A stretch of DNA of 5,312 bases from Trebonia sp. (GTDB taxonomy: Bacteria > Actinomycetota > Actinomycetes > Streptosporangiales > Streptosporangiaceae). The notes under the pieces were generated by a model. It saw nothing but the letters and a program-made list of their open reading frames with translations. It did no database searches and was not told the DNA's origin. Numbering within the stretch: position 1 is the stretch's first letter; each line of letters opens with the position of its first letter. Shown piece by piece: positions 1 through 5,072 of this stretch. Position numbers and translations under genes: made by a program. The DNA lies in contig JASHPP010000727.1 in the NCBI GenBank assembly GCA_030038035.1, positions 1-5,312 of the forward strand. The letters run 5' to 3'.

Positions 1-2
1 CG

Positions 3-65
3 CTTACGCGGGACCGGCTGGACAAGGCCGGTCAGCCCGGGGGTCCGGTGTATGCCCTAGATTAG
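3..65 (+). CDS. C-terminal end of an unidentified upstream protein (partial)
   Basis: An open frame enters from the left edge and ends at TAG 63-65. Its 20 visible residues read LTRDRLDKAGQPGGPVYALD. Most codons end in G or C, as in the real genes of this window, and the stop is followed directly by a strong hairpin, which fits a gene end. The competing frame ending at TAG 58-60 uses a TTA codon, which is rare in such genomes, and is less likely. The charged, glycine- and proline-rich tail is too short to assign to a family, so no function is proposed. A 7-bp inverted repeat (12-18 with 27-33) lies inside it and is probably just GC-rich coding sequence. Confidence 0.45.
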   Translation, partial: LTRDRLDKAGQPGGPVYALD

Positions 66-68
66 CCC

Positions 69-125
69 GCCGCCGCCCAACTGGGCCGGGACCTGATAAC
101 AGGCCCACTCGGCGGGGGCGGCGGC
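69..125. terminator. Large two-part GC-rich hairpin, possible terminator
   Basis: The outer arms GCCGCCGCCC (69-78) and GGGCGGCGGC (116-125) pair over 10 bp without a mismatch. Inside, TGGGCC (82-87) pairs with GGCCCA (102-107). An alternative inner stem CCTG/CAGG (92-95 with 100-103) closes an ATAA tetraloop and competes with the 6-bp stem. The element begins three bases after the TAG of the upstream partial gene, where a terminator would sit. No T-tract follows on either strand, so it would be a U-less actinobacterial type or simply a stable RNA end. Being an inverted repeat, it could act in both directions. The structure is seen; termination is inferred. Confidence 0.5.
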
Positions 126-163
126 TAGCTGACAGCCACCTCGCAAGTCCGATAACTATGCAT
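125..163 (-). CDS. Possible 12-codon mini-ORF behind an extended Shine-Dalgarno
   Basis: On the minus strand AAAGGAGGT (182 down to 174) is a perfect anti-16S match, followed 10 nt later by ATG (163-161) and the peptide MHSYRTCEVAVS, ending at TAG (127-125). The stop overlaps the edge of the large hairpin at 69-125, and another hairpin (206-183) lies just upstream of the ribosome site. The arrangement resembles a leader peptide followed by an attenuator, but no minus-strand gene follows inside the window; the bases beyond look like the end of a + strand gene. The peptide does not resemble any leader I recognise. Translation is only a possibility. Confidence 0.25.
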   Translation of the reverse strand: MHSYRTCEVAVS

Positions 164-172
164 ACTTCGGAC
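129..172 (+). promoter_or_regulatory. AT-rich palindromic patch upstream of fur, possible operator/promoter
   Basis: GTCCGA (147-152) and TCGGAC (167-172) form a perfect 6-bp inverted repeat around a 14-nt centre that contains the self-complementary TATGCATA (157-164). This is the most AT-rich patch in the first 700 bases. A weak promoter can be drawn as CTGACA (129-134) and GATAAC (151-156) with a 16-nt spacer. Fur-family proteins bind AT-rich inverted repeats and often control their own gene, so this is a reasonable site for autoregulation. It does not match a canonical Fur or Zur box closely, and the same bases overlap a minus-strand mini-ORF. Confidence 0.25.
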
Positions 173-182
173 CACCTCCTTT

Positions 183-206
183 CCGCGTACCTCGCACGCT
201 ACGCGG
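183..206. repeat. 7-bp inverted repeat (hairpin) in the fur upstream region
   Basis: CCGCGTA (183-189) and TACGCGG (200-206) pair perfectly around a 10-nt loop. Read on the minus strand it abuts the AAAGGAGGT ribosome site directly. Read on the + strand it lies in the region between the AT-rich patch and the fur start. It may be an operator half-site pair or an RNA hairpin. The pairing is certain; the function is unknown. Confidence 0.4.
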
Positions 207-303
207 GGGCCCCAGGGTCGCGCAAGAGCATTTCCCGCCCGCCGGGAGGCCGGCGTCCGGCATCGCCCGCGCCACGGGACACCGCACCGGGCGCGCGCCG
301 AAT

Positions 304-309
304 TAGACT
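304..309 (+). promoter_or_regulatory. -10 element TAGACT for a leaderless fur transcript
   Basis: TAGACT fits the actinobacterial -10 pattern TANNNT and ends 7 nt before the ATG at 317, so the expected transcription start falls on the A of the start codon. There is no Shine-Dalgarno sequence before that ATG, which agrees with leaderless translation, common in actinobacteria. No good -35 hexamer is visible at 16-18 nt; -35 boxes are often weak in these promoters. Confidence 0.5.
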
Positions 310-316
310 CGACGGC

Positions 317-754
317 ATGAAGCAGGACCTGCGGCGCGCCTGGGACGATGAGCTGCGCTCGCGCGGCTACCGGGTGACCCCGCAGCGGCAACTCGTGCTC
401 GAGGCCGTCGCCAGCCTCCACCACGCCACCCCAGAAGAGATCGCGGCAAGCGTCCAGGAAACGGCCAGCGGCGTCAACATCTCCACGGTCTACCGCACGC
501 TGGAACTCCTGGACAACCTCGGCCTGGTCAGGCACACGCACCTGCACCACGGCGTGCCCATCTACCATCTGGCCAGCGAAGCCGACCACCTGCACCTGGA
601 GTGCCAGGAGTGCGGCCGGGTGCTGCAGGTTAGCCAAGAGGCGATCCGGCCGCTGATCACGGCGCTCGACGAGGGGCAGGGGTTCGAGACCGACGTGGCT
701 CACCTGACCGTGTTCGGGCGCTGCAAGGAGTGCAGGGGAAAGACCGATGCTTGA
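317..754 (+). CDS. Fur-family metal-responsive transcriptional repressor
   Basis: A 145-aa cytoplasmic DNA-binding regulator of the ferric uptake regulator superfamily, which senses a metal (iron, zinc, manganese or nickel) or peroxide and represses target promoters as a dimer. The N-terminal winged helix (about residues 5-85) carries GYRVTPQRQLVLEAV and the recognition-helix signature NISTVYRTLELL (54-65). The C-terminal dimerisation half has the His-rich stretch HTHLHH (73-78), HLHLEC (91-96) and two CxxC pairs, C96/C99 and C136/C139, the usual structural zinc site. ATG 317 was chosen because the in-frame upstream ATG at 158 would add 53 Arg/Pro-rich residues unlike the family, while 317 gives normal length and has a -10 box at leaderless spacing. 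The gene overlaps ygfZ by 8 nt, so the two are co-transcribed. The metal cannot be decided from sequence; the FGRCKEC tail resembles both Zur and other Fur members. Confidence 0.93.
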   Translation: MKQDLRRAWDDELRSRGYRVTPQRQLVLEAVASLHHATPEEIAASVQETASGVNISTVYRTLELLDNLGLVRHTHLHHGVPIYHLASEADHLHLECQECGRVLQVSQEAIRPLITALDEGQGFETDVAHLTVFGRCKECRGKTDA

Positions 755-1814
755 CATACCGGGCGCCGTCGAGGCGCAGTGGCCGGACGAAGGCGTCGCC
801 GCGCACTACGGCGACCCGATGGGCGAGCAGCGTGCCATGGCCGGGGGCCAGGTGCTCGTCGACCGGTCTAACCGCGGCGTCGTCACGGTAACCGGACCGG
901 ACCGGCTGACCTGGCTGCACAGCCTGACCAGCCAGCACCTGGAGCGGCTGGCCCCTGGCACGACCGCGCAGGCGCTGATCCTGAACCCGCAGGGCCAGCT
1001 CGAGCACCACCTGACGCTGACGGACGACGGCACCTCGGTCTGGCTGCACGTCGAGCCGGGCACCGCCCCCGCCCTGGCCGCCTACCTGGACTCGATGCGG
1101 TTCATGCTGCGCGTCGAGGTGCGGGACGTCACTTCGGAGTTCGCCGTGCAAACGGTGGCGGGTCCCGTCCCTGCTGAGGGCGGATACGTATCCCGAACGG
1201 ACGCGGCCGGCTCCCCAGCGTCAGCCCCGGCCGAGGGAAGCGGGCTAGCCGCGGCGGTCACCACGAATCCGTTCGGAATAGACCTGATCGTGCCGCGAAG
1301 TGCGGTCGGAAAGCTTTCCCTGACGCCCGCCGGGATGTGGGCCTTCGAGGCGGCGCGGATCGCCGGCCGGGTGCCGCGCCCGGGGCTGGACACCGACCAC
1401 AAGACGCTGCCGCACGAGGCGGGCCTGATCGAGACCGCCGTGCACCTGAACAAGGGGTGCTACCGCGGCCAGGAGACCGTGGCCCGCATCCACAACCTCG
1501 GCCACCCGCCCCGGCGGCTGGTGTTCCTGCACCTGGACGGCAGCGCGGACCGGCTGCCCGCGCACGGGTCGCCCGTCAGCCTGCCGGACGGGACCGAGGT
1601 GGGATTCACCGGATCGGCCGCCCGCCACTTCGAGCTTGGCCCGATCGGGCTGGCCCTGGTCAAGCGCACGGTGCCCGTGGCGGCTACGCTGCTCGCGGAC
1701 GGGATCGCCGCCGCGCAGGAGGTGGTCGTCCCGCCGGACGCGGGCGGCACCGTGCGGGTCACGCTGCGGCGGGATGCCGTGCCGCCCCCGCCGGCCGGGC
1801 GCAAGCTGCTGTAA
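747..1814 (+). CDS. ygfZ: YgfZ/GcvT-like folate-binding protein, Fe-S cluster maintenance
   Basis: A 355-aa cytoplasmic protein of the YgfZ family, structurally related to the glycine-cleavage T-protein. Family members bind tetrahydrofolate and help assemble or repair Fe-S clusters in certain enzymes. The N-terminal part has the GcvT-like stretch VDRSNRGVVTVTGPDRLTWL (39-58). The family signature K-G-C-[YF]-x-G-Q-E is intact at 236-243, with the conserved cysteine at C238. A β-barrel C-terminal domain follows. An Ala/Gly/Pro/Ser-rich segment near residues 139-168 looks like an insert or linker. AGGGG (734-738) lies 8 nt before the ATG, inside the end of fur, and the 8-nt overlap (ATGCTTGA) suggests translational coupling. 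Pairing with Fur fits an iron or oxidative-stress role. The Cys motif makes a true aminomethyltransferase unlikely. Confidence 0.92.
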   Translation: MLDIPGAVEAQWPDEGVAAHYGDPMGEQRAMAGGQVLVDRSNRGVVTVTGPDRLTWLHSLTSQHLERLAPGTTAQALILNPQGQLEHHLTLTDDGTSVWLHVEPGTAPALAAYLDSMRFMLRVEVRDVTSEFAVQTVAGPVPAEGGYVSRTDAAGSPASAPAEGSGLAAAVTTNPFGIDLIVPRSAVGKLSLTPAGMWAFEAARIAGRVPRPGLDTDHKTLPHEAGLIETAVHLNKGCYRGQETVARIHNLGHPPRRLVFLHLDGSADRLPAHGSPVSLPDGTEVGFTGSAARHFELGPIGLALVKRTVPVAATLLADGIAAAQEVVVPPDAGGTVRVTLRRDAVPPPPAGRKLL

Positions 1815-1826
1815 GGGCACGAAGCG

Positions 1827-1877
1827 CCGGCTGGTTGGTGCCAACGGGAAAACCCGGCTGGTTTGTGCCAACGGGAA
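1827..1877 (+). repeat. Two-copy 27-bp tandem repeat ahead of proline dehydrogenase
   Basis: A 24-nt unit beginning CCGGCTGGTT and ending TGCCAACGGGAA occurs at 1827-1850 and again at 1854-1877, with a single difference (G1837 versus T1864) and a period of 27. Copy 1 contains the perfect palindrome GTTGG-TG-CCAAC (1834-1845); in copy 2 it carries one mismatch. Between the copies CGGG-AAAA-CCCG (1845-1856) can form a small hairpin. The array fills most of the 80-nt gap and ends 17 nt before the GTG start, so it could be a pair of operator sites or an RNA element controlling proDH. The repeat is seen; the regulatory role is inferred. Confidence 0.7.
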
Positions 1878-1894
1878 GGCAGAGAGGGGTCGGG

Positions 1895-2866
1895 GTGCTG
1901 CGCCGGGCGTTGCTGGCGGCCGCCGCCAGCGAGCAGATCCGCGGTCTGGTCACGGCACTGCCGGCCACCCGCGCCGTCGTCGGCAGGTACGTCGCCGGGG
2001 AGAGCATCGGCGACGCGGTGCGGGTGGCCAGGAGCCTGCGCGAGGCAGGGCTGCTCGTGACCCTGGACTACCTGGGCGAGGACACCACCGATTCGCTGCG
2101 CGCGTCCGCCGTGGCCACCCAGTACGTGCAGCTGCTCGGCAAGCTGGCCGCGGAGGGGCTGACCGAGGCAGGCGCCGTGGAGGTGTCGGTGAAGCCGACC
2201 GCGGTCGGGCTGCTGCTCGGGTCGGCCGAAGCCGCCGGGCAGGGCGCCCCCGGCCGGGTCGGTGCGCTCGGGGAGCGGGTCGCGGCCGAGCACATCGAGC
2301 GGATCGCGGCCGCGGCGCGCGACGCGGGGACGACGGTGACGCTGGACGCCGAGGACCACCGCACGACCGACGCCGGGCTGCGGATCGCGGCCGCGCTGCG
2401 GCCGCGGTTCCCCTCGCTTGGCAGCGTGGTCCAGGCCGCGCTGCGGCGCACGGAAACCGACGTGCGGGCGCTGGCGGCGCCCGGCGTGCGGGTACGGCTG
2501 TGCAAGGGCGCCTACGCCGAGCCGGTGGCTGAGGCGTTCACGACCCGCCATGACGTCGACAAGTCGTACGCGCGCTGCCTGCGGCTGCTGCTCGCGGGCG
2601 CCGGGTACCCGATGGTCGCCACGCACGATCCCCGGCTGGTCGCGATCGCCCGGTCGCTCGCCCGCGACCGGGCGCCTGACAGCTTCGAGCACCAGATGCT
2701 GTACGGGGTGCGCCCCGATGAGCAGCGCCGCCTGGCCGCGGCGGGGGCGCGCGTCCGGGTATACGTGCCTTACGGCGGCGACTGGTACGGCTACCTGGTG
2801 CGGCGGCTGGCCGAGCGCCCGGCGAACCTGACGTTCTTCCTGCGTTCGCTATGGTCTTCCTCATGA
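1895..2866 (+). CDS. Monofunctional proline dehydrogenase
   Basis: A 323-aa FAD enzyme of the proline dehydrogenase (PutA catalytic domain) family. It oxidises L-proline to pyrroline-5-carboxylate and passes electrons to the quinone pool, normally at the inner face of the membrane. The barrel motifs appear in order: VSVKPTAVG, TLDAEDH (149-155), VVQAALRRTETDV, RLCKGAY with K204, ATHDPRLV, FEHQMLYG (264-271), and near the C-terminus VYVPYG followed by RRLAERPAN with the substrate-carboxylate arginines R303-R304. The frame is open far upstream into ygfZ, but GTG 1895 is preferred: GAGGGG (1884-1889) sits 5 nt before it and the resulting MLRRALLAAA start matches the family. There is no P5C dehydrogenase domain or gene here. 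Its stop is 14 nt before proC. Confidence 0.93.
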   Translation: MLRRALLAAAASEQIRGLVTALPATRAVVGRYVAGESIGDAVRVARSLREAGLLVTLDYLGEDTTDSLRASAVATQYVQLLGKLAAEGLTEAGAVEVSVKPTAVGLLLGSAEAAGQGAPGRVGALGERVAAEHIERIAAAARDAGTTVTLDAEDHRTTDAGLRIAAALRPRFPSLGSVVQAALRRTETDVRALAAPGVRVRLCKGAYAEPVAEAFTTRHDVDKSYARCLRLLLAGAGYPMVATHDPRLVAIARSLARDRAPDSFEHQMLYGVRPDEQRRLAAAGARVRVYVPYGGDWYGYLVRRLAERPANLTFFLRSLWSSS

Positions 2867-2880
2867 GTGGGGGTTGCGTC

Positions 2881-3675
2881 ATGATCGCGATACTCGGCAC
2901 GGGCAAGATGGGCGAGGCGCTGCTTTCCGGGCTGCTGCGGGCCGGCCGGCCGGCGTCAGGCGTGGCCGCGGTGGTCCGCCGGGAGGCGCGGGCGGCGGAG
3001 CTGCGCGGCACGTACGGAGTGCCCGTGATCAGCGCAGAAGAGGCGGCGAAGAACGCCAGCACGCTGGTGATCACCGTCAAGCCGCAGGACATGGGACGGA
3101 TGCTCGGCGAGATCGCCGCGTTCGTGGACCAGTCGCAGCTCGTGATCTCGGTCGCCGCGGGGATCACGACGTCGTACATCGAGCGGCACTTCTCCGTCGA
3201 AGTGCCCGTGGTGCGGGTGATGTCCAACACGCCCGTGCTCGTGGACGAGGCGATGTCGGTGATCTCCGCGGGCGCGTACGCGGGCGAGCGGCACCTGGCC
3301 GCGGCCGAAGACCTGCTCCGCCCGGTCGGCACGGTGCTGCGCATACCCGAATCGCAGCAGGACGCGGCGACGGCGCTGTCCGGCAGCGGTCCCGCGTACG
3401 TGTTCTACCTGGTCGAGGCCATGGTGGACGCGGGCATCCTGCTCGGCATGCCGCGCCGGACCGCGCTGGAGATGGTCACCCAGGCGGTCTACGGCGCGGC
3501 GACGATGCTGCGGGACTCGGGGGAGCACCCGGTGATCTTGCGCGAAGCCGTGACCTCCCCTGGCGGCACGACGATCTCCGCGATCAGGGAACTGGAAAGG
3601 CACGGGGTGCGCGCCGCGTTCCTCGCGGCGATCGAGGCTGCCCGGGACCGCGGCAGGGAGCTCGGCAGCTCCTGA
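2881..3675 (+). CDS. proC: Pyrroline-5-carboxylate reductase
   Basis: A 264-aa cytoplasmic NAD(P)H enzyme that performs the last step of proline synthesis, reducing pyrroline-5-carboxylate to L-proline. The Rossmann motif GTGKMG is at residues 6-11 and VKPQDM at 66-71. The central segment reads RVMSNTP (112-118), with serine at 115 where many family members have proline (RAMPNTP). The C-terminal dimerisation domain carries SGSGPAYVF (167-175) and the P5CR signature VTSPGGTT (224-231). ATG 2881 is preferred, with a G-run (2869-2873) 7 nt upstream and the usual MIAILGTGKMG beginning. ATG 2863, which overlaps the proDH stop as ATGA, and ATG 2851 are in frame but lack a ribosome site. The gene is in the same tight run as proDH and acuC. 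Confidence 0.96.
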   Translation: MIAILGTGKMGEALLSGLLRAGRPASGVAAVVRREARAAELRGTYGVPVISAEEAAKNASTLVITVKPQDMGRMLGEIAAFVDQSQLVISVAAGITTSYIERHFSVEVPVVRVMSNTPVLVDEAMSVISAGAYAGERHLAAAEDLLRPVGTVLRIPESQQDAATALSGSGPAYVFYLVEAMVDAGILLGMPRRTALEMVTQAVYGAATMLRDSGEHPVILREAVTSPGGTTISAIRELERHGVRAAFLAAIEAARDRGRELGSS

Positions 3676-3695
3676 CGACAACCCTGGAGGAACGG

Positions 3696-4874
3696 ATGGC
3701 CGGTTCGCTGACCTTGGCGTGGGACGACGCGCTCCTGGGGTACGACTTCGGGCCGGGGCACCCGCTGGCACCGGTGCGGGTGGCCCTGACGGTCGCGCTG
3801 GCCGCCGAACTGGGGGTGCTCGCCGAACCTTCGGTGACGGTGCTGTCCCCGCCGCCCGCCACGGACAGCGAACTGGCGACGGTGCACGACGACGACTACA
3901 TCGCCGCCGTGCGGCGCGCGGGCCGGACCCTGGAGGCTGCCGAGCGGTTCGGGCTCGGCACCGAGGACAACCCGGTGTTCGAGGGCATGCATGAGGCGTC
4001 CGCCCTGGTGGCAGGCGCGACGCTCGCCGCCGCCCGCGCCGTCTGGTCGGGGTCGGCGCTGCACGCCGCGAGCATCTCAGGCGGCCTGCACCACGCCATG
4101 CGCCGCGCCGCCAGCGGGTTCTGCGTCTACAACGACCCGGCGATCGCGATCAAGTGGCTGCTGGCGGCCGGCGCGGAACGCGTCGCGTACGTCGACACGG
4201 ACGTGCACCACGGCGACGGCGTGCAGGCGGCTTTCTACTCCGATCCGCGGGTGCTCACGATCAGCCTGCACGAGAGTCCCGCCACGCTGTTCCCCGGCAC
4301 CGGCCTGCCCGCCGAGACCGGCGAGGGGGCGGGTGACGGGTATTCGGTCAACGTGGCGCTGCCTGCGGGCACGGGCGACGCGGGGTGGCTGCGCGCCTTC
4401 GACGCGGTCGTCCCGCCGCTGCTGCGCGCCTTCAAGCCGGCGGTGCTCGTCAGCCAGCACGGATGTGACAGCCACCGGCTCGACCCGCTGGCCCACCTGG
4501 AGCTGAGCGTTGACGGGCAGCGCGCCGCCGCGGTCGCGCTGCACGACTTGGCGCATGAATTGTGCGACGGCAGATGGCTGTTCACCGGCGGCGGCGGTTA
4601 CGCGCTTGTGCAGGTAGTGCCCAGGACCTGGACTCATCTGCTGGCGATCGGCGCGGGCGCGCCGGTCGATCCGGTAATCGAGACGCCTGTCGAGTGGCGC
4701 GAACTGGCCAGGTCCTTGACCGGCGAAACTGCGCCGCTGACGATGACCGACGGAGCGCCCGCGCGCTATGTGCCATTTAGTTCTGGCCTGGATCCATCCG
4801 ATCCGGTTGACCGCGCGATCATGCGAACCCGCGGTGCGGTGTTTGCCTCGCATGGGCTGCTTGCGCACCCGTGA
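3696..4874 (+). CDS. acuC: AcuC-like zinc-dependent deacetylase (class I HDAC family)
   Basis: A 392-aa arginase/deacetylase-fold protein. AcuC of Bacillus removes acetyl groups from lysine in acetyl-CoA synthetase and is linked to acetoin use; actinobacterial homologues are thought to do similar protein deacetylation. The active-site elements are all present: GGLHHAM with the general-base histidines H132-H133, GFCVYND, VDTDVHHGDG with zinc ligands D169 and H171, QHGCDSH with zinc ligand D258, and GGGGY with the transition-state tyrosine Y302. GGAGG (3686-3690) lies 5 nt before the ATG, the clearest + strand ribosome site in the window. The gap from proC is 20 nt, so co-transcription is likely. 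No acetoin dehydrogenase or acs gene is visible nearby, so the substrate is unknown. Acetylpolyamine amidohydrolase is a less likely alternative. Confidence 0.92.
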   Translation: MAGSLTLAWDDALLGYDFGPGHPLAPVRVALTVALAAELGVLAEPSVTVLSPPPATDSELATVHDDDYIAAVRRAGRTLEAAERFGLGTEDNPVFEGMHEASALVAGATLAAARAVWSGSALHAASISGGLHHAMRRAASGFCVYNDPAIAIKWLLAAGAERVAYVDTDVHHGDGVQAAFYSDPRVLTISLHESPATLFPGTGLPAETGEGAGDGYSVNVALPAGTGDAGWLRAFDAVVPPLLRAFKPAVLVSQHGCDSHRLDPLAHLELSVDGQRAAAVALHDLAHELCDGRWLFTGGGGYALVQVVPRTWTHLLAIGAGAPVDPVIETPVEWRELARSLTGETAPLTMTDGAPARYVPFSSGLDPSDPVDRAIMRTRGAVFASHGLLAHP

Positions 4875-4893
4875 CGTGCTTCTTTTTGTTTTT
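4865..4893 (+). terminator. Weak hairpin plus T-tract after acuC, possible intrinsic terminator
   Basis: GCAC (4865-4868) pairs with GTGC (4876-4879) across the acuC stop codon, directly followed by the T-rich run TTCTTTTTGTTTTT (4880-4893). Such a tract is striking in DNA this rich in GC. The stem is only 4 bp with a 7-nt loop, so termination efficiency is doubtful. It marks the likely end of the proDH-proC-acuC transcript. Confidence 0.4.
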
Positions 4894-4955
4894 CCGCAGA
4901 ATCAGCAGGCGGTCGCATGGGGCAGCGGTCAGCTTGAGGCCGAAGAGTAACAACA

Positions 4956-5072
4956 ATGAGGCTATTCGGGGGGCTTGCTCTTTTCTGTACGAGACTTACC
5001 CTGGGATACGTACGTGACTGGTGCGCTGAATCCGGTCAGGCGTGCTTGGCTTCGCGCGGAAGAGGGCAATGA
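4956..5072 (+). CDS. Possible 38-codon upstream ORF abutting the HTH gene
   Basis: ATG 4956 opens a 38-aa frame starting MRLFGGLALFCTRLTLGYV and closing with TGA at 5070-5072. The stop shares bases with the start region of the next gene (ATGATG at 5069-5074), a classic coupling arrangement. The peptide starts with a short hydrophobic stretch and has three cysteines; it matches no family I know. AAGAG (4943-4947) is a weak ribosome site 8 nt upstream. The proposed promoter at 4975-5002 lies inside it, so it would be translated only from a transcript starting further upstream. It may be chance. Confidence 0.2.
   Translation: MRLFGGLALFCTRLTLGYVRDWCAESGQACLASRGRGQ
4975..5015 (+). promoter_or_regulatory. 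Possible housekeeping-type promoter with palindrome, HTH gene
   Basis: TTGCTC (4975-4980) and TACCCT (4997-5002) are separated by 16 nt. The first matches the TTG core of the -35 box and the second fits TANNNT for the -10. Transcription would start near 5009, giving an untranslated leader of about 60 nt. The self-complementary ACGTACGT (5008-5015) sits exactly at this predicted start and could be an operator. The surrounding 197-nt spacer is less GC-rich than the genes, as expected for a promoter region. Confidence 0.4.

Noticed and set aside
12..33. GACCGGC/GCCGGTC inverted repeat as a terminator
   Set aside because: It lies inside the likely coding end of the upstream gene, before its stop, and lacks a T-tract.
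169..184. Match of 14 of 16 bases to the 3' end of 16S rRNA on the + strand
   Set aside because: The preceding conserved 16S helix sequence (GGTGCGGCTGG type) is absent, so this is not an rRNA remnant. It is better read as an extended Shine-Dalgarno on the other strand.
158..316. N-terminal extension of the Fur protein from ATG 158
   Set aside because: The added 53 residues are Arg/Pro/Gly-rich, unlike any Fur N-terminus, there is no ribosome site, and ATG 317 gives the normal family length with a well-placed -10 box.
125..757. 210-aa minus-strand open frame opposite fur
   Set aside because: It mirrors the coding frame of fur, has no recognisable domain and is typical of antisense frames in high-GC DNA. 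Only its last 12 codons, with their own SD, were kept as a possibility.
1337..1894. Long upstream extension of the proline dehydrogenase frame into ygfZ, including the PGW[LF]VPTG repeat
   Set aside because: The extension overlaps the well-supported ygfZ frame and is Arg/Gly/Pro-rich filler. GTG 1895 has an SD and the family-typical N-terminus.
1460..2692. 410-aa minus-strand open frame opposite ygfZ and proDH
   Set aside because: No motif, skewed Arg/Pro/Gly/His composition, and it spans two convincing + strand genes.
2874..3695. Apparent 666-aa fusion protein reaching from the proC region through acuC
   Set aside because: The part before ATG 3696 is a shadow frame of proC. The SD and family N-terminus place the acuC start at 3696.
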